Source of the DNA: Roseobacter sp.
Lineage (GTDB): Bacteria; Pseudomonadota; Alphaproteobacteria; Rhodobacterales; Rhodobacteraceae
DNA: 55,535 bases
Reading direction: 5' to 3'
NCBI GenBank assembly: GCA_024636475.1
Contig: JAGXHA010000010.1
Coordinates: 1-55,535 of the forward strand
The position numbers and the translations under genes are program-made. The notes below the pieces were generated by a model. It was not told the origin of the DNA, ran no database searches, and saw nothing but the letters and a program-made list of their open reading frames with translations. Positions 33,766-41,508 of this stretch are shown here, piece after piece. How positions within the stretch are numbered: position 1 is the first letter of the stretch; each line of letters opens with the position of its first letter.

Positions 33766-34407
33766 CTACTGATCAATCACCGATGACTTGTCGAACCCGG
33801 CAGTAAATCCATCAAGCGACAACACCAGTTCGACTTTTTGATCAGGTGCCAAGGCTGGTACGATGGTCAAAACTGCTTCTTTGCCACGCTTGAAAGCAGC
33901 GACATCTTCCGATGTCAGACCCATCCGCACATAGCAGCCAACAGGGTTGCAAAACGCATAAGGATAGCGGCGGGCCTTGCCACCATCGACGCTGATGTTC
34001 AGCTGCGCGGGCAGGGCTGTCTCAAGCGGTACGACAACGGTCGCGCCAGCTTCGGCCTTTCCACCACCAGGCAGACGGAAGAGCGAGAATTCTGCAACCG
34101 GAACACCTTCGCCATCATCCATCAACTGGTACATCTGGCAGGGGTCTGTTCCTTCTTCCGTCTTGATGCAGCGCATTTCCCACGCGCCTACGACTTCTTT
34201 GGTGTAAGGCCTGCCAAATTCAGTATTCTCCTCAGTCTCGTCGCCCATACTCAGCTGCGCTTCGATATCGCTAGCTTTGGGTGCGGCCTCTGCCGCCGGC
34301 GCCGCTTCTGCTGGTGTTTCTGTCGTCTCTGTTTGTGCAAACGACGCCACCGGAAGGGACATTGCCAATGCCGCACACAGGGGAAGAATGTTCAAAAACT
34401 TGTTCAT
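33766..34407 (-). CDS. Invasion-associated locus B (IalB) family periplasmic protein
   Basis: A 213-residue exported protein. Signal peptide MNKFLNILPLCAALAMSLPV and on to ASFAQ, a Glu/Ala-rich linker (ETPAEAAPAAEAAPKAS), then the IalB domain with WEMRCIKTEEGTDPCQMYQL and the C-terminal CNPVGCYVRMGL. Named for a Bartonella protein, but widespread in free-living alphaproteobacteria with unknown role. Start at 34407; the frame is open to 34446, without a signal-like start. A good promoter lies 30-58 bases upstream. Confidence 0.88.
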   Translation of the reverse strand: MNKFLNILPLCAALAMSLPVASFAQTETTETPAEAAPAAEAAPKASDIEAQLSMGDETEENTEFGRPYTKEVVGAWEMRCIKTEEGTDPCQMYQLMDDGEGVPVAEFSLFRLPGGGKAEAGATVVVPLETALPAQLNISVDGGKARRYPYAFCNPVGCYVRMGLTSEDVAAFKRGKEAVLTIVPALAPDQKVELVLSLDGFTAGFDKSSVIDQ

Positions 34408-34436
34408 GCTCGGTCCAAATCTGTTAAATTTGTTTC

Positions 34437-34465
34437 TAATTACCATGGCATAGGAGGATTGTCAG
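34437..34465 (-). promoter_or_regulatory. Sigma70-type promoter of ialB
   Basis: Minus-strand CTGACA (34465-34460), 17-base spacer, TAATTA (34442-34437). The start of transcription would fall about 23 bases before the ialB ATG. Confidence 0.5.
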
Positions 34466-34533
34466 GCACGATACAACCGATTTGCCACTGGATCAGGCAA
34501 TTTCTTGCTTATCTTCGCAACAGCTATCTTTTC

Positions 34534-34606
34534 AAAAAGAAAAAAGGACGCAAAGCGCCCTTTTCCCCGTTCTTCGTATCTCCCCGTCGGACTTGGCCGA
34601 CTTATT
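34534..34606 (-). ncRNA. Candidate small RNA B, about 73 nt
   Basis: Minus-strand promoter TTGACC (34641-34636), exactly 17-base spacer, TATCGT (34618-34613), with A at 34606 as the likely first base. The RNA would have a 5-bp hairpin GTCGG/CCGAC with loop CCAAGT (34601-34586), a purine-rich single-stranded stretch with GGGGAG, and an intrinsic terminator AAAAGGGCGC/GCGTCCTTTT (one mismatch, loop TTT) ending in a U-rich tail near 34534. Nothing in the region reads convincingly as protein. All evidence is structural; I do not recognise a named sRNA family. Confidence 0.42.
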
Positions 34607-34684
34607 GGGGGAACGATACGAAAACCCACGGTGGCGGTCAATAGAAAAAATACCAGCTATGTTGGACACTTACGCCGCGTTGCA

Positions 34685-34761
34685 GCAAAAAAAGGCCGTA
34701 CCCGAGGGCACGGCCAGTCTGACAGGGAGGAAGTGCCCGCGGACCAAAAGGACATGAAGAT
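34685..34761 (-). ncRNA. Candidate small RNA A, about 77 nt, with pyrimidine CUUCCUCCC loop
   Basis: A strong minus-strand terminator: stem GGCCGTGCC/GGTACGGCC (one G-T), loop CTCG, then T7 (34713-34685). No annotated minus-strand gene lies upstream for it to serve. A weaker promoter-like pair, TTAACC (34795-34790) and AATCGT (34772-34767) with 17-base spacing, would start an RNA near 34761. It contains GGCA-CUUCCUCCC-UGUC, a small hairpin exposing a pyrimidine loop like the CCUCCUCCC loops of rhodobacterial CcsR-type RNAs. The terminator is solid; the RNA boundaries are inferred. Confidence 0.38.
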
Positions 34762-34855
34762 CCGGGACGATTTCACTATGGTACCCAAAGGTTAAGTTTG
34801 TATGCTCAACTGGCACTTTGCCCGCTGCGGCGCGGCCTAAAAGGATGATGAATAC

Positions 34856-35878
34856 GTGACCAATGATATCTTTATTGGCGGTGGGGGCGACGACTATGCC
34901 ACACAGCAGTTTCTTAACATCGGCTACGCCAACCGCCACGGGTTGATCGCAGGGGCAACGGGGACCGGCAAAACCGTCACGTTGCAGATCCTTGCCGAAG
35001 GTTTCTCGGCGCAGGGCGTGCCTGTCTTTCTGTCCGACGTAAAAGGCGATTTGTCGGGCCTTGCCAATGCCGGGTCTGACACACACAAACTGCACGGCCC
35101 CTTTATGGAGCGCGCCGGGAAGATCGGCTTTGACGATTTCGCCTATGCCGCATTTCCAGTGGCATTTTGGGACATGTTCGGCGAACAAGGCCACCCTGTG
35201 CGCACCACCATCTCTGAGATGGGTCCGCTTTTGTTGGCCCAGCTTCTGGGGCTCAGCGAAGCGCAAGAGGGCATCCTGAACATCGCCTTTCGCGTCGCAG
35301 ACGAAGACGGGTTGCCCCTTTTGGACCTCAAGGATTTGCAGTCTTTGCTGGTCTGGATTGGCGAAAACGCCTCAACGCTTGCCCTGCGCTACGGCAATGT
35401 ATCTTCCGCGTCGGTCGGAACCATCCAGCGCCGCTTGCTGGTGCTGGAGAACCAGGGCGCGGCGGATCTATTTGGCGAACCGGCGCTGCAACTCTCCGAC
35501 ATCATGCGGACCGACACGGATGGGCGCGGTTTCATCAACATTCTGGCGGCCGACAAGCTGATGAGTTCGCCCAAGCTGTACGCGACTTTCCTGCTTTGGC
35601 TGCTGTCTGAGCTTTTCGAAGAACTGCCCGAGGTGGGTGACCCCGACAAACCCAAGCTGGTGTTCTTTTTTGACGAAGCGCACCTGTTGTTTGAGGACGC
35701 GCCCAAAGCGCTGGTGGACAAGGTCGAACAGGTCGCGCGGCTGATCAGGTCCAAAGGCGTTGGTGTTTATTTTATCACCCAAAATCCCGCTGACGTCCCC
35801 GATGACATCTTGGGCCAGTTGGGCAACCGTATCCAGCACGCCCTGCGGGCTTTCACCGGCAAAGACCGCAAGGAATAG
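34856..35878 (+). CDS. HerA-like DUF853 ATPase, N-terminal part (ends at in-frame TAG)
   Basis: 340 residues from GTG 34856 (AAGGAT 9 bases upstream). Walker A GATGTGKT is at 33-40 and Walker [13 protein letters not shown] near 268-279, with [15 protein letters not shown] as the sensor strand. Members (E. coli YjgR-like) are usually single chains of about 500 residues with a HerA/FtsK-type RecA fold. Here the frame stops at TAG 35876 after FTGKDRKE, and the same frame continues at once as the next entry with the rest of the domain. Either a one-base nonsense change, a sequencing error, readthrough, or a true two-chain split. Confidence 0.85.
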   Translation: MTNDIFIGGGGDDYATQQFLNIGYANRHGLIAGATGTGKTVTLQILAEGFSAQGVPVFLSDVKGDLSGLANAGSDTHKLHGPFMERAGKIGFDDFAYAAFPVAFWDMFGEQGHPVRTTISEMGPLLLAQLLGLSEAQEGILNIAFRVADEDGLPLLDLKDLQSLLVWIGENASTLALRYGNVSSASVGTIQRRLLVLENQGAADLFGEPALQLSDIMRTDTDGRGFINILAADKLMSSPKLYATFLLWLLSELFEELPEVGDPDKPKLVFFFDEAHLLFEDAPKALVDKVEQVARLIRSKGVGVYFITQNPADVPDDILGQLGNRIQHALRAFTGKDRKE

Positions 35879-35881
35879 CGC

Positions 35882-36406
35882 ATGGCAGCCCAAACCTACC
35901 GCGAGAACCCGCGTTTTGATACTGAAGAGGCCATCCGCGAGGTTGGTGTCGGCGAGGCTGTGACCTCGATGTTGCAGAAAAAAGGTGTGCCCGGAGTGGT
36001 GGAACGCACCCTGATCCGGCCCCCGTCTTCGCAAATGGGGCCAATTGATCCCGCGATGCGGGCAGCTTTGATGGCGCAAAGCCCGATGTCGGGTAAATAC
36101 GACACCCGCCTTGACCGTGAATCCGCGTTCGAAATTTTGGCTAAACGTGCCGACGATGCCGCAAAAGCCGCCGCAAAAGCCGAACAGGAAGTCGAAGCGG
36201 AAGACGCCACACCAGCCTTGCGAGAGTTCAACGCAGCACGCCGTTATGCGGGCAAAGGGGTGACACGCTCTACCTCGAAACCTGCAGCCAAATCCGGTGA
36301 CAGTTTTGGCGGTGCCCTTGCCAATGTCGTGATCAAAGAGCTCAAGGGCACAACCGGGCGCCGCATCGTGCGCGGAATATTGGGCGGTCTGTTCAAAGGG
36401 CGCTGA
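35882..36406 (+). CDS. HerA-like DUF853 ATPase, C-terminal part
   Basis: 174 residues in the same frame as the preceding ORF, separated only by TAG and one Arg codon. It begins MAAQTYRENPRFDTEEAIRE and continues VGVGEAVTSMLQKKGVPGVV and ERTLIRPPSSQMGPID, which are the normal last third of DUF853 proteins. An Ala/Lys/Glu-rich helix (about 75-105) and a Gly-rich basic tail (RRIVRGILGGLFKGR) follow. AAGGA at 35870-35874 lies 7 bases before the ATG, so separate translation is possible. By itself it has no nucleotide-binding motif. The reading frame shows no further damage, which suggests the break is recent or tolerated. Confidence 0.8.
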   Translation: MAAQTYRENPRFDTEEAIREVGVGEAVTSMLQKKGVPGVVERTLIRPPSSQMGPIDPAMRAALMAQSPMSGKYDTRLDRESAFEILAKRADDAAKAAAKAEQEVEAEDATPALREFNAARRYAGKGVTRSTSKPAAKSGDSFGGALANVVIKELKGTTGRRIVRGILGGLFKGR

Positions 36407-36441
36407 CACCCGACGCCAAATGAAACATCCTCGCCGAAGTA

Positions 36442-36475
36442 GGTCCTCCTCCCCTTGGGGAAGGGGGCCATTCTT
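36442..36475 (+). terminator. Terminator between the DUF853 and livM convergent genes
   Basis: Long stem formed by GGTCCTCCTCCC and GGGAAGGGGGCC (G-T pairs and one C-A mismatch), loop CTTG, then ATTCTTTT on the plus strand. The left side includes the ATCCTCGCCGAAG repeat core at 36427. Confidence 0.7.
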
Positions 36476-36479
36476 TTAT

Positions 36480-37784
36480 CTACTTTTCAGGGATCAACCC
36501 ACGGGGACTGAACCGCAACACCAGCAACAACACCGCGCCCATGGTCATTAACAGCATATGAGCTGCAGATTCAATGAGGTGATCCTTCAGCCAATAGCCG
36601 TCAGCCATACCGTAGGTGATCACATTCATCAGCCACATCCCCATCGGCTCGACCATCACCCACAGATACCACATCAAAAATCCGCCCAGCACGGCACCAA
36701 AGTTGTTGCCCGATCCGCCAACAATCACCATCACCCAAATCAGGAACGTAAAGCGCAGCGGCTGATACGAGCCCGGTGTCAACTGGCTGTCCAGCGTCGT
36801 CATCATCGCCCCGGCAATCCCGCAGATGGCAGATCCGAGGATGAACACTTGCAGGTGCCGCGCGGTCACGTCTTTGCCCATCGCCTCGGCTGCGACCTCG
36901 TTATCGCGAATGGCGCGCAGCATCCGACCCCAAGGGGAGTTCAATGCCCGCTGGCTCAGCCACAGCAAGATCAGCAAGACAGCCGCGAACAAGACGATAT
37001 AAAGAAACTTGACCCAAAGCGTTGATGCCTCGACGGATGTAAGCCCGAAATCCGTCGCTCGGGCGACAAAGCCGGGATCGTTTTGCAGGTCGATCTCATA
37101 AGGAACAGGACGCGGAATGCCGATCACGTTTTTGACCCCGCGCGACAGCCAATCTTCGTTCTTGAGGATGGCGATGATGATCTCGGCGATGCCAAGCGTT
37201 GCAATGGCCAGATAATCCGACCGCAGCCCAAGCGCCGTCTTGCCGATAATCCATGCTGCACCGGCAGCAAAGAGCCCGCCCACAGGCCAAGCGATGATCA
37301 CCGGTAGGCCAAGCCCGCCCAAATATCCGGTTCCAGCCGGATTGATGCTTTCGACTGCCGCGACAGACGGATCAAGGATGGCACGAAACAGGAAGAACCC
37401 GCCCACCAGCAACGCCAAAACAACCGCTGTACGCAGCCAGCCTTTGGCCATCCGCCGCATCACTTGCACGGTCACGATAATGGTCCCGGCCCCCAGCAGC
37501 AACGCGCTGACGATGCCCCAGCCGCCCGCAGACCAGGCACCTTCGGTGGGGGGCATGCCGATCAGAACAGCAGCAAGACCGCCAAGTGCGACAAACCCCA
37601 TGATCCCCACGTTAAACAGGCCCGCAAACCCCCATTGAATGTTCACACCAAGCGCCATGATGCTTGAAATCAACCCCATGGAGATGATCAGCAACGCAGC
37701 ATTCCAGCTTTGCGCAAATCCGGTGTAAATGATCAAAGCCGTAATGACGGCAAACAGTCCGGTGTTTCTAAGCGTCTCGTTCAT
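36480..37784 (-). CDS. livM: Branched-chain amino acid ABC transporter permease LivM
   Basis: A 434-residue inner-membrane permease with about ten or more hydrophobic segments. The EAA-like cytoplasmic loop is recognisable in WGRMLRAIRDNEVAAEAMGK, followed by the LivM-typical FILGSAICGIAGAMMTTLDS. Longer than E. coli LivM-type core domains because of extra N-terminal helices. ATGA overlap with livH. Last gene of the operon, ending against the shared terminator. Confidence 0.94.
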   Translation of the reverse strand: MNETLRNTGLFAVITALIIYTGFAQSWNAALLIISMGLISSIMALGVNIQWGFAGLFNVGIMGFVALGGLAAVLIGMPPTEGAWSAGGWGIVSALLLGAGTIIVTVQVMRRMAKGWLRTAVVLALLVGGFFLFRAILDPSVAAVESINPAGTGYLGGLGLPVIIAWPVGGLFAAGAAWIIGKTALGLRSDYLAIATLGIAEIIIAILKNEDWLSRGVKNVIGIPRPVPYEIDLQNDPGFVARATDFGLTSVEASTLWVKFLYIVLFAAVLLILLWLSQRALNSPWGRMLRAIRDNEVAAEAMGKDVTARHLQVFILGSAICGIAGAMMTTLDSQLTPGSYQPLRFTFLIWVMVIVGGSGNNFGAVLGGFLMWYLWVMVEPMGMWLMNVITYGMADGYWLKDHLIESAAHMLLMTMGAVLLLVLRFSPRGLIPEK

Positions 37785-38791
37785 ACCGATTGCCCCTTGA
37801 AAAGACCCGTGGGTTTGAACAGCAACACGATCAGCAGGATCACGAAGCTGACGGCGAATTTATAGTCGGTGGACAAAAGCTGCACCAACCCGTCGGGGGC
37901 CAAGCTTTCTGGCATCATATAGCCCAACACCTTTTTCCACGCATAGGTGATGGTCACCTCCGAAAACGCGATTACGAATCCACCTGCAATCGCCCCCACC
38001 GGGTTGCCTAGCCCGCCCACAATGGCCGAGGCAAATACAGGCAGCAGAAGTTGGAAATAGGTGAAGGGTTTGAAAGACTTATCAAGCCCGTAAAGCACTC
38101 CGGCTGTGGTTGCGAGACAGGCAACGATGATCCAGGTGATCATCACCACCCGTTCGGGATTGATCCCCGACAGCAGCGCCAGATCCTCGTTGTCGGAATA
38201 GGCCCGCATGGATTTGCCGGACCGCGTCTTGTTGAGGAACCAAAACAGTACCGCAACAACGATGATTGCTGTAATCACCGTCAGCCCTTGAGTGGTCTTG
38301 ATCGCGAGACCTTCTTCAAGGCCCGTCATGCGCTTGAAAGTACGCGCCGAAATGATAAAGCGCTCTCCGTCCAGAAAGTTCTGATCATCCGACCCGATGA
38401 TAAACCGCGTTATCCCGTTGTAAATAAAGGTAACTCCCAAGGACACGATCACGAAAATCACCGGCTTGGCCTTCTTCTCGCGGTAGAATTTATAGACCAT
38501 CCGGTCGGTCCCCAGCAGCAATCCGATGGTGACGATAATCGCAAAGGGCAGGGCCAGCAGCGCTGTGGGCAGAACCCACAGATGCAGACCCAAGAATTGA
38601 AAACCCCAAGTGATCAGCACCGCAGACATGGCCCCAAGCGCCATGGTATCGCCATGGGCAAAATTCGAAAATCGCAAGATACCGTAAACCAGCGTCACCC
38701 CGAGCGCGCCCAATGCCAGTTGCGAGCCATAGGCGATGCCGGGGACCAGCACGTAATTCGCAAGCGCTACGATTGCGTTCAAAAAATCCAT
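37781..38791 (-). CDS. livH: Branched-chain amino acid ABC transporter permease LivH
   Basis: About 336 residues, eight hydrophobic helices. The LivH signature is YGSQLALGALGVTLVYGILR then FSNFAHGDTMALGAMSAVLI, with the coupling loop SGKSMRAYSDNEDLALLSGI. Start at 38791 (MDFLNAIVAL) gives a TGATG overlap with the upstream gene and AGGGA about 10 bases before; ATG 38800 (MQLMDF) would lie only one base from that site. Partner of LivM. Confidence 0.92.
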   Translation of the reverse strand: MDFLNAIVALANYVLVPGIAYGSQLALGALGVTLVYGILRFSNFAHGDTMALGAMSAVLITWGFQFLGLHLWVLPTALLALPFAIIVTIGLLLGTDRMVYKFYREKKAKPVIFVIVSLGVTFIYNGITRFIIGSDDQNFLDGERFIISARTFKRMTGLEEGLAIKTTQGLTVITAIIVVAVLFWFLNKTRSGKSMRAYSDNEDLALLSGINPERVVMITWIIVACLATTAGVLYGLDKSFKPFTYFQLLLPVFASAIVGGLGNPVGAIAGGFVIAFSEVTITYAWKKVLGYMMPESLAPDGLVQLLSTDYKFAVSFVILLIVLLFKPTGLFKGQSV

Positions 38792-39240
38792 CAGTTGCAT
38801 GTCCCTAAATAGCTGATGACGAATGGCCCTTCAGCGTAGTGCACCGTATAGCGGGTCGCCCCGCCATTGGTGATGCTTAGCAAATGCCGCGCGGCAAACG
38901 TGCCGCCCGACAGCGAATATGATTTGCCTGATTTCACGCCAAGCAGTTCGATGGTTTCGGCGTCCGTCACCATCTCTGACTGAACCACCAGATCGTCAGG
39001 CGTCAGCCCGCCCGCGTTGCCCGTGATCTCGGGTGTGAATTCCACTTCGGTGCAAGGCTCGTCCTCGACACATTCGGTGATGAAATTGCAAGACATCTTG
39101 ATGTCCTGGCGAAACGGAGCGTTGTCCAGCGTTAAACTGTCTACCGGAATATCCGGCGCAGGGGGTTCGTCTGTTTCAACGCCCTGCGCCAGCGCAGGGG
39201 CGGCACAGACCAGCAAAACAGCGGGGGAAAGCCAGCGCAT
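38791..39240 (-). CDS. Unrecognised secreted protein inside the liv operon (149 aa)
   Basis: Signal peptide MRWLSPAVLLVCAAPALAQG, then a 130-residue mature part with Cys in MSCNFITECVEDEPC and a C-terminal LGTCN, so disulfides are likely. The repeated beta-like segments (KSYSLSGGTFAARHLLSITN; TRYTVHYAEGPFVISYLGTC) suggest a small beta-barrel or lipocalin-like fold, but I do not recognise the family. It sits 3 bases after livF and overlaps livH, so it is translated with the transporter. An accessory role at the periplasmic face is possible, not shown. Confidence 0.8.
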   Translation of the reverse strand: MRWLSPAVLLVCAAPALAQGVETDEPPAPDIPVDSLTLDNAPFRQDIKMSCNFITECVEDEPCTEVEFTPEITGNAGGLTPDDLVVQSEMVTDAETIELLGVKSGKSYSLSGGTFAARHLLSITNGGATRYTVHYAEGPFVISYLGTCN

Positions 39241-39243
39241 CTT

Positions 39244-40065
39244 CTATCCCCCCAGAAACGATTTGCGAACTTCAGGGTCGTTCAGCAATTCCGTGCCCGT
39301 CCCGGTAAAGGCATTTGCCCCTTGCACCATAACATAGCCTTTGTCTGCAATTTCAAGCGCTTGGCGCGCGTTCTGTTCCACCATCAGGATCGGGATACCG
39401 GTGCGCGCCACCTCGATAATGCGGTCAAACAACTCGTCCATCACGATGGGGCTGACGCCGGCTGTCGGCTCGTCCAGCATCAAGACTTTCGGCTGGGTCA
39501 TCAGCGCACGGCCAACCGCCACCTGCTGGCGCTGTCCCCCCGACAATTCACCCGCCGCCTGATAGCGTTTTTCCTTGAGGATCGGAAACAGGTCATAGAC
39601 CTGCGCCATAGTATCGCGAAAATCATCGGTGCGGATGAAGGCGCCCATCTCAAGGTTTTCCTCGACCGTCATCGATGTGAATATGTTCGAGGTCTGCGGC
39701 ACAAAACCCATCCCCTTTGCAACGCGGGCTTGGGGCGACAGGGCGGTGATGTCTTCGCCGTCCAACCGCACATGGCCCTGACGTACTTCAAGCATGCCAA
39801 AGACAGCCTTCATAGCGGTCGATTTACCGGCACCGTTGGGGCCGACGATCACAGCGATTTCACCCTTTTCGACAGCAATTGTGCAGCCATGCAAAATGTC
39901 GGGCCCTTTGCCGTACCCGCCCGTCATGGCATCGCCAATCAGGAAGGGGCCGCCGGGGGCCGCACGGCTTTTGCCGCCCTGCTTTACAGGCTGCGCGGTG
40001 CCTTGCCCCTTGGGATTGCCGATCGAGAGATCCTTGTTGCCCCGGTCACTATATGGGTCGCTCAT
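39244..40065 (-). CDS. livF: Branched-chain amino acid ABC transporter ATPase LivF
   Basis: A 273-residue ATPase. Walker A GPNGAGKST is at 75-83, signature LSGGQRQQVA near 165, and Walker B VLMLDEPTAGVSP; FVPQTSNIFTSMTVEENLEM is typical of LivF. The first ~40 residues are a polar extension (PYSDRGNKDLSIGNPKGQG) not usual in LivF. Start at 40065 has AGAGG 5 bases upstream; a TTG at 40080 is less likely. Confidence 0.94.
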   Translation of the reverse strand: MSDPYSDRGNKDLSIGNPKGQGTAQPVKQGGKSRAAPGGPFLIGDAMTGGYGKGPDILHGCTIAVEKGEIAVIVGPNGAGKSTAMKAVFGMLEVRQGHVRLDGEDITALSPQARVAKGMGFVPQTSNIFTSMTVEENLEMGAFIRTDDFRDTMAQVYDLFPILKEKRYQAAGELSGGQRQQVAVGRALMTQPKVLMLDEPTAGVSPIVMDELFDRIIEVARTGIPILMVEQNARQALEIADKGYVMVQGANAFTGTGTELLNDPEVRKSFLGG

Positions 40066-40076
40066 GTCAGCCTCTT

Positions 40077-40643
40077 TCAATCAGTGCCGCCTGCGGGCGG
40101 TTCATCTTCTGGTGCGCACGATATTGCATCGGCGCAGGTGTCGCGCAGCATCATCGCAACGTCAAAGGACATCTTTTCCATCTGCTCAAGCGACATTGTG
40201 TCAGCCGCATCAAGGTACAGCATGATACGCGACGCACCGACCTCTGATAACATCACGGCGCTCATCGTGCGGTCGCCGTCAACCTCGTCATATTGCAAGT
40301 GGCGCAGGGTCAGGCCGTGGGGCGTCACGATCTTGTCGACCTGCAACACCTCTGGGGCAACAACATTATCGGCAGCGATCCATTCAACATAGGTGGCAAA
40401 TTGCTCTTCCAAGGTCGCAACGCTATCGGTTATCGCGAAGCCCGGCCATTCTTGGGTGAAATTCATAATGAATTCAGGGATATAGCGCGTCGACCCATCG
40501 CCAACCACATCCCACTTGGCGGTTTCCCACTCGGTTCCGCGGTCGCACATCCACACTTCGGGCGCCAGCTGCGCGCAGGCAGAGGACATGTGTGGCGTGC
40601 CAATCGCAGCGCAGATCACCAAAGCAGCAAAGGGAATTCTCAT
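40077..40643 (-). CDS. Unrecognised secreted protein inside the liv operon (188 aa)
   Basis: Signal peptide MRIPFAALVICAAIGTPHMS with cleavage near SACAQ, then about 165 residues including MCDRGTEWETAKWDVVGDGS and a C-terminal DTCADAISCAPEDEPPAGGT with paired Cys. No family recognised. Coupled to livG by ATGA and 11 bases before livF. With the 149-residue protein it makes two secreted unknowns in one transporter operon. Confidence 0.8.
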   Translation of the reverse strand: MRIPFAALVICAAIGTPHMSSACAQLAPEVWMCDRGTEWETAKWDVVGDGSTRYIPEFIMNFTQEWPGFAITDSVATLEEQFATYVEWIAADNVVAPEVLQVDKIVTPHGLTLRHLQYDEVDGDRTMSAVMLSEVGASRIMLYLDAADTMSLEQMEKMSFDVAMMLRDTCADAISCAPEDEPPAGGTD

Positions 40644-41413
40644 GCGGACTTGTTCTTTAAACCGGTGCCCAAATATGCTTCGATCACCTGTTCGTTGGCC
40701 TTGATTTCGGGCAGCGTGCCTTCTGCCAGCACTTTGCCTTCCGCCATGCAGATCACAGGGTCACAAAGCCTGCCAATGAAATCCATGTCGTGTTCGATGA
40801 CAACGAAGGTGTAGCCGCGATCCTGATTGAGCCGCAGGATCGCATCGCCGATGGTGTTGAGCAACGTCCGGTTCACACCCGCCCCGACCTCGTCCAGAAA
40901 GACGATCTTGGCGTCGACCATCATGGTGCGCCCCAGCTCGAGCAGCTTTTTCTGCCCGCCCGAGATTTGACCGGCTTTCTGGTCAGCAAGATGCTCGACC
41001 GTCAGAAATTCCAAAACCTCATCAGCCTTGGCGCGCAGCGCACGTTCCTGATCAGCGATGCGTTTGCGGCCAAACCACGTGTTCCAAAGCGTCTCACCCA
41101 CCTGATCGCCCGGCACCATCATCAGGTTCTCGCGGCAGCTCATCGAAGAAAACTCGTGCGCGATCTGAAACGTACGCAGCAACCCTTTGTGGAACAGCTC
41201 GTGAGGAGGCAGGCCCGTTATGTCTTCACCGTCCATCGTCACACGGCCTGACGTTGGTTTAAGAACGCCCGCGATCACATTGAAAAGCGTGGTTTTTCCA
41301 GCACCATTAGGGCCAATCAATCCGGTGATTGTGCCTTCAGCAATCGTCAGGCTGGCCCCGTCGACCGCATGAAAGCCACCGAAGTGTTTGTGTACATCGT
41401 CAACGACGATCAT
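40640..41413 (-). CDS. livG: Branched-chain amino acid ABC transporter ATPase LivG
   Basis: A 257-residue ATPase with Walker A GPNGAGKTTLFN (34-45), signature ISGGQKKLLELGR and Walker B IVFLDEVGAGVN. The LRTFQIAHEFSSMSCRENLM segment is typical of LivG. In the Walker B region the usual DEP is DEV, an atypical residue after the catalytic Glu. The start is followed by the whole liv operon; a terminator lies between livK and this gene. Confidence 0.95.
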   Translation of the reverse strand: MIVVDDVHKHFGGFHAVDGASLTIAEGTITGLIGPNGAGKTTLFNVIAGVLKPTSGRVTMDGEDITGLPPHELFHKGLLRTFQIAHEFSSMSCRENLMMVPGDQVGETLWNTWFGRKRIADQERALRAKADEVLEFLTVEHLADQKAGQISGGQKKLLELGRTMMVDAKIVFLDEVGAGVNRTLLNTIGDAILRLNQDRGYTFVVIEHDMDFIGRLCDPVICMAEGKVLAEGTLPEIKANEQVIEAYLGTGLKNKSA

Positions 41414-41461
41414 ATGAATATCCCTGTGTCCACATTATAAATACGTGGTTGTCTTTTGAAA

Positions 41462-41490
41462 ACAGCAGCCCGGTTTCCCGGACTGCTGTA
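41462..41490 (-). terminator. Terminator/attenuator between livK and livG
   Basis: Minus-strand stem CAGCAGTCCGG/CCGGGCTGCTG (one mismatch), short loop, then TTTTCAAAA. Placed 19 bases after the livK stop; likely lowers transcription of the permease genes relative to the binding protein. Confidence 0.75.
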
Positions 41491-41508
41491 GTCGCGTTGT
41501 CTGACGAA

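Larger units (their letters stand above)
34408..34855. other. 448-base region without a convincing protein gene
   Basis: Lies between ialB (minus) and the DUF853 gene (plus). It contains the ialB promoter, two minus-strand terminators and two promoter-like pairs consistent with tandem small RNAs. Plus-strand frames of about 90 codons exist (from 34482 and 34505), but they begin with TTG, have no ribosome-binding site, are extremely basic or low in family-like character, and run through the hairpins. Confidence 0.6.

Noticed and set aside
34482..34795. Two plus-strand frames of 91 and 96 codons in the ialB-DUF853 gap
   Set aside because: TTG starts, no ribosome-binding site, highly basic, and they run through two minus-strand terminator hairpins; the gap is better explained by small RNAs.
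39322..40392. Plus-strand frame of 356 codons over livF and its neighbour
   Set aside because: Antisense shadow of two minus-strand genes with clear domains or signal peptides.
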